From: RGIG1934 sp964492545
GTDB lineage: Bacteria > Bacillota > Clostridia > Lachnospirales > Lachnospiraceae
Reading direction: 5' to 3'
Length of the DNA: 5,045 nt
Assembly: GCA_964492545.1 (NCBI GenBank)
Contig: CAZBKO010000133.1
Coordinates: 1-5,045, forward strand
Shown: positions 1 through 4,886 of the stretch, in pieces
Position numbering within the stretch: the stretch's first letter is position 1
Layout of the letters: every line of letters starts with the position of its first letter
Notes under the pieces: model-generated
Told to the model about the DNA's origin: nothing
Database searches by the model: none
The model's input: only the letters and a program-made list of their open reading frames with translations
Made by a program: the position numbers and the translations under genes

Positions 1-39
1 AGTAAAGTCTGGATGAGAGAAGAACATGTATATAATTAG
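1..39 (+). CDS. Possible 3' end of an upstream gene (12 codons, partial)
   Basis: Frame 1 is open from the window edge to a TAG at 37-39 and reads SKVWMREEHVYN. The other two forward frames hit stops within the first 16 bases. An intrinsic terminator begins 21 bases after the stop, which is where the end of a gene would be expected. Twelve codons are too few to identify a family, and a chance open frame of this length is common, so the call rests mainly on the terminator position. Confidence 0.35.
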   Translation, partial: SKVWMREEHVYN

Positions 40-60
40 AGATAATTATGTATAATATTT

Positions 61-93
61 GCCCTGAATCTTTATTTGATTCAGGGCTTTTTT
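61..93 (+). terminator. Intrinsic terminator of the upstream gene
   Basis: A perfect 10-bp stem (GCCCTGAATC at 61-70, GATTCAGGGC at 78-87) closes a 7-base loop, TTTATTT, and is followed by six Ts at 88-93. The GC-rich base of the stem directly adjoining the T run is the classic Rho-independent form. The opposite strand has no T run after the hairpin, so it acts in the + direction only. It separates whatever lies upstream from ribU. Confidence 0.9.
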
Positions 94-105
94 CTTCCTC
101 GATAA

Positions 106-127
106 TATAATTATATCAGGAAAGAGG
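106..127 (+). promoter_or_regulatory. Candidate -10 box and ribosome binding site of ribU
   Basis: A consensus TATAAT lies at 106-111, downstream of the terminator, and the ribosome binding site AAAGAGG (121-127) is 8 bases from the ATG at 136. No convincing -35 hexamer sits 16-18 bases upstream of the -10, because that stretch is the terminator stem and T run. In AT-rich DNA a TATAAT can occur by chance. The ribosome binding site is solid; the promoter is tentative. Confidence 0.3.
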
Positions 128-135
128 TAATCAAT

Positions 136-870
136 ATGGAAACATTAAAGAAATTTTGGGATTTATCAAAAGGAAAAATAGGAATTTTCACAGCAGCGAT
201 AATAATGATTGTCGCGTTATTTGCAATCGCTATAATAGCGGAGAGAGTACTTTGCAAGAGAGAGGGATATCAGAAGGTATCCAGAACAAAGAAAATAACA
301 CTTGTTGCAATGTTTGCAGCAGTTGCAGCAGTGCTTATGTATATAGAAGTGCCATTATGGTTTGCACCCGCCGATATGTATAAGTTGGATTTCAGTGAAA
401 TACCAGTGCTGATATGTGGTTTTATACTTGGACCAGTGCCTGGTGTAGTTTGCGAATTCGTAAAGATTCTTATTAAGTTAGTGATTAAGCCAACAAGCAC
501 AGCATTTGTCGGGGAATTTGCAAATTTCATGGTAGGATGTGCATTTATAGTTCCAGCATCACTTATTTATCAGTTTAGAAAGACTAGAAAAAATGCAGTA
601 GTAGGAATGAGTGTTGGAACAGTGTTCCTGACAATAGCAGGTTCAACACTTAATGCATTATTCTTAATCCCTGTATTTGCTGTATTGTACGGATGGCCGA
701 TAGATAGAATTGTATCACTTGGTACGAAGTTAAATGCATCAGTTACAGATGTTGCAACATTTGCAATATTTATAGTAGCACCATTTAACCTTATAAAGGG
801 TGTGCTCGTATCGGTTGTAACATTTCTGATTTACAAACCAATAAGTTCGATTTTGAAAGTAAAGTTATAA
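136..870 (+). CDS. ribU: Riboflavin ECF transporter S component, RibU family
   Basis: This is a substrate-binding membrane subunit of an energy-coupling factor transporter. RibU family proteins import riboflavin together with a shared EcfT and two EcfA ATPases, none of which is encoded here. Family signatures are clear: LDFSEIPVLICGF (residues 84-96), LGPVPGVVCEFVKIL (98-112), FVGEFANF (124-131) and PFNLIKG (216-222). The asparagine and lysine three residues apart in the last motif (N218, K221) and N173 appear to match the flavin-contacting N164, K167 and N131 known from Staphylococcus aureus RibU; that alignment was made by eye. About six membrane helices occupy residues 52-236. An additional hydrophobic segment (about 15-36) and a basic linker precede them, making the protein longer (244 aa) than the roughly 190-aa core. 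The start has a good ribosome binding site at 121-127. No FMN riboswitch lies upstream. It is transcriptionally separate, with terminators on both sides. Confidence 0.87.
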   Translation: METLKKFWDLSKGKIGIFTAAIIMIVALFAIAIIAERVLCKREGYQKVSRTKKITLVAMFAAVAAVLMYIEVPLWFAPADMYKLDFSEIPVLICGFILGPVPGVVCEFVKILIKLVIKPTSTAFVGEFANFMVGCAFIVPASLIYQFRKTRKNAVVGMSVGTVFLTIAGSTLNALFLIPVFAVLYGWPIDRIVSLGTKLNASVTDVATFAIFIVAPFNLIKGVLVSVVTFLIYKPISSILKVKL

Positions 871-871
871 C

Positions 872-907
872 TTCACTTAATTAGATTAATATGATATAAT
901 AAACTGC
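872..907 (+). promoter_or_regulatory. Extended -10 promoter for the downstream operon
   Basis: TGATATAAT at 892-900 is a perfect extended -10 element (TG, one base, TATAAT). TTCACT at 872-877 matches the -35 consensus TTGACA at four of six positions, with a 17-base spacer. Transcription would begin near 906-908. That leaves a leader of about 52 bases before the ATG at 959 and places the start inside the 5' arm of the terminator hairpin at 901-937. This is the best promoter candidate in the window and would drive the YcxB-like gene and the t6A genes. Confidence 0.65.
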
Positions 908-944
908 GAATCTACAGAAACACTGTATTCGCAGTTTTTATTTT
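901..944 (+). terminator. Intrinsic terminator of ribU
   Basis: A perfect 11-bp stem pairs AAACTGCGAAT (901-911) with ATTCGCAGTTT (927-937). Inside it, ACAG (914-917) can pair with CTGT (923-926) around a 5-base loop, leaving a two-base bulge at 912-913. The tail is T-rich (five Ts at 935-939, A, then four Ts at 941-944). It lies 30 bases after the ribU stop. Transcripts reading through from ribU would form the complete hairpin. Confidence 0.9.
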
Positions 945-958
945 ACGGAGGAATTTAC

Positions 959-1471
959 ATGGACGATACTAATAAAGAATTATTTATTGAAACCAAGATA
1001 GATGTTAATAGCATGTATGAATTTATGCTAGTGCATGCATACAAAAGCATTATGGGCTTCGTGGGCGTATTTATCAGCACTATGGCAGTAGTTGGATTGT
1101 GTATATATTGGAACGAATTCAACATAACATACAAGATTATGTTTATGATTATTGCACTATTATTTACAGTGATTAATCCACTTACATTGTATATGAAGTC
1201 TAAGAAACAGGTTAAGGCAAATGATTCCTTTAACCATCCACTATGCTATACATTTACGGGGGATGGAATTGATATTACTCAAGGTGAGCAGAGCATGCAC
1301 ATTAACTGGGATGAAGTAATCAAAGTGACAAGTTCTAAGAACATTGTGGTTGTATACTTATCACCAATTAGAGCATTTATTTTTCCAAAGGAGCAGATAG
1401 GCGACAATTTTGACAAATTCAAACACATAATTGCAGACAATGTTCAGTGCAGAAAGGTAACTATTAAATAG
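959..1471 (+). CDS. YcxB-like membrane protein
   Basis: This 170-residue protein has a short cytoplasmic N-terminus, two adjacent membrane helices (about residues 31-50 and 58-78) and a soluble C-terminal domain (about 96-165). The C-terminal pattern, INWDEVIKVTSSKN (115-128) then a strand and AFIFPKEQIG (139-148), is typical of the YcxB-like domain (Pfam YcxB), whose function is unknown. Fold and two-helix topology also resemble small membrane proteins with a PH-like C-terminal sheet; that is inference. The start is well supported by GGAGG at 947-951, seven bases from the ATG. It is the first gene after the promoter at 872-900, and its TAG stop is immediately followed by the tsaE ATG, so it is very likely cotranscribed and translationally coupled with tsaE. 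No catalytic residues are recognisable. Confidence 0.75.
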   Translation: MDDTNKELFIETKIDVNSMYEFMLVHAYKSIMGFVGVFISTMAVVGLCIYWNEFNITYKIMFMIIALLFTVINPLTLYMKSKKQVKANDSFNHPLCYTFTGDGIDITQGEQSMHINWDEVIKVTSSKNIVVVYLSPIRAFIFPKEQIGDNFDKFKHIIADNVQCRKVTIK

Positions 1472-1906
1472 ATGAATAGAGAAACATATAGCGCAAAGGA
1501 AACATTTGAGTTTGGTAAAAAACTTGGAAAAAAGGCAAAGCCATCGGAGGTATATTGCCTAACCGGTGACCTTGGAGTAGGAAAAACTGTATTTACCCAA
1601 GGATTCGCTGCCGGACTAGGTATAACCGAACCGGTTAATAGTCCGACATTTACTATAGTACAGGAGTATCCGGAGGGAAGACTGCCATTTTACCATTTTG
1701 ATGTATATAGAATATCAGATGTATATGAAATGGATGAGATTGGCTATGAGGATTACATTTATGGTGAAGGCGTATGCCTGATTGAATGGGCAGAGCTTAT
1801 AAGCGATATTTTGCCGGAGTATTACACGCAGATAGTGATTGAGAAGAATTTAGAAAAGAGTTTTGATTATAGAAAAATAACAGTAAGTGATATGAAAGGT
1901 CGGTAG
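1472..1906 (+). CDS. tsaE: tRNA t6A biosynthesis ATPase TsaE
   Basis: TsaE (YjeE/YdiB) is the P-loop ATPase that binds the TsaB-TsaD complex and is needed for its turnover in making threonylcarbamoyladenosine (t6A37) on tRNA. The 144-residue length is typical. The Walker A motif GDLGVGKT spans residues 32-39. VNSPTFTIVQEY (55-66) is the conserved switch-like segment, HFDVYR (75-80) the Walker B-like motif with D77, and LIEWAE (103-108) the family-defining Glu-Trp motif. All key residues look intact. The ATG directly follows the stop of the YcxB-like gene with no gap. The nearest Shine-Dalgarno-like sequence, AGAAAGG at 1451-1457, is somewhat far (14 bases), so translation probably depends on coupling to the upstream gene. 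The tsaB gene follows after 5 bases. Confidence 0.95.
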   Translation: MNRETYSAKETFEFGKKLGKKAKPSEVYCLTGDLGVGKTVFTQGFAAGLGITEPVNSPTFTIVQEYPEGRLPFYHFDVYRISDVYEMDEIGYEDYIYGEGVCLIEWAELISDILPEYYTQIVIEKNLEKSFDYRKITVSDMKGR

Positions 1907-1911
1907 ACAAA

Positions 1912-2616
1912 ATGAAGATATTAGCAATAGATTCATCTTCTCTTGTGGTTGCAGTGGCAGTAGTTGATGATGAAAAGGTATTAGCAGAATATATAGTTAA
2001 TTATAAGAAGACACATTCTCAAACATTATTACCAATGCTTGGCGAAATATCTAAAATGATCGATTTAGATTTAAATGAAATAGACGCAATAGCTGTATCA
2101 GGAGGACCTGGCTCGTTTACAGGACTTCGAATTGGTTCTGCAACGGCAAAAGGGCTTGGATTGGCTCTCGAAAAGCCATTAATTCATATACCAACATTGG
2201 AAGCAATGGCATACAATTTCTATGATACAGAGAAACTTATATGTCCGATTATGGATGCGAGAAGGGGTCAGGTATACGCAGGAATCTACACATTTGTGGA
2301 CAATGAATTCAAGACTGTAATGGACCAGACACCTATGATGATGGAAGAACTTATGGCGAAAATTAATGAGCTAAATAAGGAGGTAATATTCCTTGGGGAT
2401 GGAGTGCCTGTATTTAAGGAATACATTGATGAGAATGCTACTGTGCATTTTGAATATGCTCCGGCTCATCTTAGCCGTCAGAGAGCATCCTCAGCGGGAG
2501 CACTTGGACTAAAATATTATGCTGCAGGCAAAATAGAAACAGCAGATGCGCATGAACCTGATTATTTGAGGTTGTCACAGGCAGAGAGAGAACTCAAAGA
2601 AAAAGAAGGAATATAA
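1912..2616 (+). CDS. tsaB: t6A biosynthesis scaffold protein TsaB
   Basis: TsaB (YeaZ/YdiC) is a catalytically inactive paralogue of TsaD with the ASKHA (actin/Hsp70-like) fold. It dimerises with TsaD and recruits TsaE for t6A37 synthesis in the cytoplasm. Conserved features are the N-terminal strand MKILAIDSSS (1-10), KTHSQTLLPML (33-43), the signature SGGPGSFTGLRIG (63-75), MDARRGQVYAGIY (114-126) and the C-terminal EPDYLRLSQAERE (215-227). At 234 residues it is full length. The metal-binding histidines of TsaD are absent, as expected for TsaB. The ATG is 5 bases after the tsaE stop, with AAAGG at 1895-1899 as a distant ribosome binding site; coupling is likely. Its stop abuts the rimI start. 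Confidence 0.95.
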   Translation: MKILAIDSSSLVVAVAVVDDEKVLAEYIVNYKKTHSQTLLPMLGEISKMIDLDLNEIDAIAVSGGPGSFTGLRIGSATAKGLGLALEKPLIHIPTLEAMAYNFYDTEKLICPIMDARRGQVYAGIYTFVDNEFKTVMDQTPMMMEELMAKINELNKEVIFLGDGVPVFKEYIDENATVHFEYAPAHLSRQRASSAGALGLKYYAAGKIETADAHEPDYLRLSQAERELKEKEGI

Positions 2617-3054
2617 GTGAAAATCAGATATATTGAAGAAAAAGATGTTGAACAGGTCAGTGAGCTGGAGAAAAAATGTTTTTCAGTACCATGGTCCTAC
2701 AATTCGATTTTAAAAGAAGTAACCAATGAAAATTCTATTTTCTGTGTAGCTGAATCAGAGGGAAATATTGTGGGCTATGGTGGTATGCTGATTATAATCG
2801 ATGAAGGCGATATTACGAATGTAGCTGTTGATGAGAATTATCGAAGAAGTGGTATAGGAAAAAACATTATGGAATTTCTCATAGAAGAAGGCATAAAGAA
2901 ACAGCTTAATAGTTTTACATTAGAAGTAAGAGTAGGAAATATACATGCCATCAGGCTGTACGAAAAATTAGGATTTGTAAATGAAGGAATAAGAAGACAT
3001 TTTTACGAAAAGCCTATAGAGGATGCAGTGATTATGTGGAAACGATTAGAATAA
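2617..3054 (+). CDS. rimI: Ribosomal protein N-terminal acetyltransferase RimI (GNAT)
   Basis: RimI uses acetyl-CoA to acetylate protein N-termini, classically that of ribosomal protein S18. The 145-residue GNAT domain is complete: CFSVPWSYNSI (21-31) is the typical RimI N-terminal motif, ITNVAVDENY (66-75) the beta-4 strand, RRSGIG (76-81) the acetyl-CoA pyrophosphate loop, and LEVRVGN...AIRLYEKLGF (102-120) the C-terminal motif. E103 and Y115 coincide with the catalytic Glu and Tyr reported for RimI of enteric bacteria. Translation starts at GTG, right after the tsaB TAA. AGAAGGA (2604-2610) sits six bases upstream, which fixes this start. Genomic linkage to tsaB and tsaD is widespread in Firmicutes. 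The actual substrate range cannot be read from sequence. Confidence 0.93.
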   Translation: MKIRYIEEKDVEQVSELEKKCFSVPWSYNSILKEVTNENSIFCVAESEGNIVGYGGMLIIIDEGDITNVAVDENYRRSGIGKNIMEFLIEEGIKKQLNSFTLEVRVGNIHAIRLYEKLGFVNEGIRRHFYEKPIEDAVIMWKRLE

Positions 3055-3142
3055 AAATGCTAAATATTACTTATGTTAATTTGAATTCAGATACATTATA
3101 ATGTGTATGAATAACAAAAGATTGAAAGGCGTAGGTAATCAT
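3055..3142 (+). promoter_or_regulatory. Intergenic region with a possible internal promoter and palindrome
   Basis: This 88-base gap contains no terminator hairpin. TATAAT at 3097-3102 is a consensus -10 and lies at the centre of the perfect 12-base palindrome ACATTATAATGT (3093-3104). A matching -35 hexamer at 16-18 bases is poor, so the promoter is uncertain. A start near 3109 would give a leader of about 34 bases containing GAAAGGCGTAGG (3124-3135), the ribosome binding region of the next gene. Confidence 0.35.
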
Positions 3143-3367
3143 ATGAGACAAGATAATAAAGTATTTTGCAACAAATGTGGGAAAACCTTTAAAGAACACA
3201 ATGGTGTAATACAGGAAGGAATCTTCAACGTGGAATATCTGTGGGGATTTTTTTCAAATAAAGATGGTGAAATTGACTCTTTTGATATATGTGAAAAGTG
3301 TTATAATAAGATTATAGAAGAATTTGCAATTCCTATCACCAGGGAAGAGAGCAATGAGATGATATAG
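3143..3367 (+). CDS. Small two-CXXC (zinc-ribbon-like) conserved hypothetical protein
   Basis: This is a 74-residue cytoplasmic protein of unknown function. Two cysteine pairs, CNKC (C9, C12) and CEKC (C50, C53), flank a central strand-rich segment containing VEYLWGFFSNKDGEIDSFD (30-48); four cysteines in this spacing suggest one structural zinc ion. The WGyFS-KDGE-hsFD-lCeKCY pattern recalls a family of small unnamed proteins common in Lachnospiraceae; this is recalled, not searched. I chose the ATG at 3143 because GAAAGG and TAGG at 3124-3135 provide a ribosome binding site. The in-frame ATGs at 3101 and 3107 have none, and the first overlaps a -10-like box. The stop is 13 bases before rnz, so the two are probably cotranscribed. 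A role in RNA or protein binding is possible but nothing here proves it. Confidence 0.8.
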   Translation: MRQDNKVFCNKCGKTFKEHNGVIQEGIFNVEYLWGFFSNKDGEIDSFDICEKCYNKIIEEFAIPITREESNEMI

Positions 3368-3380
3368 GATGGTAAAATAG

Positions 3381-4289
3381 ATGCTAGATGTATGCTTGCT
3401 TGGATGTGGAGGTATGATGCCTTTGCCAAGAAGAAAATTAACAGCTTTAATGACTAGATACAATGGAAGTAACATGCTTATTGACTGTGGAGAGGGAACT
3501 CAGGTAGCAATCAAGGAGGTTGGATGGAATTTTAAGCCAATAGATGTAATATGCTTTACACATTTTCATGCCGATCATATAAGTGGACTTCCGGGACTTT
3601 TGCTTACAATGGGAAATGCTGATAGAAAAGAAGACCTTACAATAGTTGGACCTAAAGGTGTTGAACGGGTTGTGAATTCAATAAGGGTCATCGCACCTGA
3701 ATTGCCATTTAACATTAAGTTTATAGAACTGACTCTTCCGGAACATACAATCGAGATATGCGGAATGACAATAACAGCTTTTAAAGTAAATCATAATGTA
3801 TTATGCTACGGTTATAGTATATCTATAAACAGAACGGGTAAGTTCCATCCGGAGCTGGCACAGCAGCATGATATACCTATGTGCTATTGGAACAGACTTC
3901 AAAAGGGTGAAGTCATTGAAGAGGCTGGAAAGACATTTACACCGGAAATGGTGCTGGGTCCATCCCGAAAAGGTATAAAGCTCACATACTGCACGGATAC
4001 GAGACCGGTTCAATCAATTATTGATAACGCATATGAATCAGATTTGCTTATATGTGAAGGAATGTACGGCGAAAAGGATAAGATAAATAAGGCAAAAGAA
4101 TATAAGCATATGACATTTTATGAGGCAGCAGATATTGCCATAAAATCAAGACCAAAAGAGATGTGGCTTACGCATTTTAGCCCATCATTGATAAGACCAA
4201 ATGATTACATGGATGAAGTAAGAAGAATTTTTCCCAACTCTTATGCAGGCAAGGATGGTAAGCAGGTCGAATTAGCATTTGAGGATTAA
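3381..4289 (+). CDS. rnz: Ribonuclease Z (tRNA 3' endonuclease)
   Basis: RNase Z is a zinc-dependent metallo-beta-lactamase-fold endonuclease that removes the 3' trailer of tRNA precursors. Metal ligands are all present: the motif HFHADH gives H61, H63, D65 and H66; H138 lies in VNHNVLCYGY; D206 in YCTDTRP; H265 in LTHFSP. This order and spacing match the bacterial short-form enzyme, and 302 residues is the usual length. Residues about 150-195 form the flexible tRNA-binding arm (exosite) inserted in the core; GKF, the LQKGE segment and VLGPSRKG are recognisable. The Gly-Pro of the usual exosite motif is replaced by residues around MCYW (167-170). The ribosome binding site GGATGG (3367-3372) is eight bases from the ATG. 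The gene sits inside a t6A operon, consistent with a shared tRNA role. Substrate preference (CCA-less versus CCA-containing precursors) cannot be judged. Confidence 0.92.
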   Translation: MLDVCLLGCGGMMPLPRRKLTALMTRYNGSNMLIDCGEGTQVAIKEVGWNFKPIDVICFTHFHADHISGLPGLLLTMGNADRKEDLTIVGPKGVERVVNSIRVIAPELPFNIKFIELTLPEHTIEICGMTITAFKVNHNVLCYGYSISINRTGKFHPELAQQHDIPMCYWNRLQKGEVIEEAGKTFTPEMVLGPSRKGIKLTYCTDTRPVQSIIDNAYESDLLICEGMYGEKDKINKAKEYKHMTFYEAADIAIKSRPKEMWLTHFSPSLIRPNDYMDEVRRIFPNSYAGKDGKQVELAFED

Positions 4290-4300
4290 TAAATATACAG

Positions 4301-4310
4301 AAGGTGGTGA
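4301..4310 (+). promoter_or_regulatory. Strong ribosome binding site of the membrane-anchored gene
   Basis: AAGGTGGTGA differs at one base from the full anti-16S complement AAGGAGGTGA and ends six bases before the ATG at 4317. It is one of the best Shine-Dalgarno sequences in the window and fixes the start of the gene. It contrasts with the weak or distant sites of tsaE, tsaB and tsaD, so translation of this gene probably initiates independently. Confidence 0.75.
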
Positions 4311-4316
4311 AGGATA

Positions 4317-4886
4317 ATGAAAAAAGCAAGAGTATTGATTGTTGTTGTAATTCTGGCGGCACTTGGAATAATATACTATAATTATTTAGACAAAAAGTCT
4401 GAAAAGGATGAACCGGAAGAAGAAATAACAGAAATTCAAAAAATCATCAATAAAGACCTCACAACTTCATATCCGGAAACACCAAGAGAAGTTGTAAAAT
4501 TATATAATAGGATAATGTTATGCTTTTATAATGAAGATTATTCAAATGAACAGTTAATTAAGCTATCAACACAGGCGAGAGCTATGATGGATGACGAGCT
4601 GATAGAACACAATCCATATGAGGAGTACTTTACAAGGTTGTGTGATGATATTAAAGTATTTAATGAAGATAATAGAAAGATATCATCATGTATGCTTGCA
4701 GGAAGCAGAGATGTTGAATATTATACATTGAAGAAACAAAAATATGCATCTATTACCTGCGTTTATTACACCAAGGGAGATTCAGGAACAGTAAAATCTT
4801 CTGAGAAATATGTTATGAGAAAGGATAAGGAGGGTAAGTGGAAGATACTATATTGGAAGCTTATCGATGATAAAGATGATGAATAA
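4317..4886 (+). CDS. Membrane-anchored protein of unknown function (DUF6715-like)
   Basis: This 189-residue protein starts with a basic MKKAR and one hydrophobic helix (about residues 6-21). A charged, acidic linker (25-39) and a soluble domain facing outside the cytoplasm (about 50-186) follow. There is no lipobox cysteine and no clear signal-peptidase site, so the helix is most likely an uncleaved anchor. The core begins with TPREVVKLYNRIMLCFYNE (55-73), then a helix-rich stretch, and ends in strands finishing with EGKWKILYWKLID (172-184). This helices-then-sheet layout with a terminal GKW..LYW resembles NTF2/SnoaL-like folds; that is inference. The sequence resembles a Lachnospiraceae family I recall as DUF6715, an assignment not verified here. 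It follows rnz after 27 bases, and its end overlaps the tsaD start. No enzymatic motif is visible. Confidence 0.8.
   Translation: MKKARVLIVVVILAALGIIYYNYLDKKSEKDEPEEEITEIQKIINKDLTTSYPETPREVVKLYNRIMLCFYNEDYSNEQLIKLSTQARAMMDDELIEHNPYEEYFTRLCDDIKVFNEDNRKISSCMLAGSRDVEYYTLKKQKYASITCVYYTKGDSGTVKSSEKYVMRKDKEGKWKILYWKLIDDKDDE

Noticed and set aside
156..383. 75-codon open frame on the + strand in another frame of ribU
   Set aside because: It overlaps the well-supported ribU frame, and its composition is that of an out-of-frame read.
270..530. 86-codon open frame on the - strand inside ribU
   Set aside because: It lies wholly antisense to a convincing membrane protein, has no ribosome binding site and shows no recognisable domain.
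3101..3142. A longer version of the two-CXXC protein starting at ATG 3101 or 3107
   Set aside because: No ribosome binding site precedes either ATG, the first overlaps a TATAAT box, and the extra residues do not resemble the rest of the family pattern. ATG 3143 has a good site.
3254..3475. Antisense open frame spanning the end of the two-CXXC gene and the start of rnz
   Set aside because: It crosses a gene boundary on the opposite strand and shows no domain; explained by codon bias in the real genes.
3801..4013. 70-codon open frame on the - strand inside rnz
   Set aside because: It lies antisense within the conserved RNase Z coding sequence and shows no recognisable domain or start signal.
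4290..4316. Possible terminator between rnz and the anchored-protein gene
   Set aside because: The 27-base gap has no inverted repeat or T run; it holds only the ribosome binding site.
4177..4362. Antisense open frame across the rnz end and the next gene
   Set aside because: It covers the conserved C-terminus of RNase Z and the strong ribosome binding site at 4301-4310; no family resemblance.
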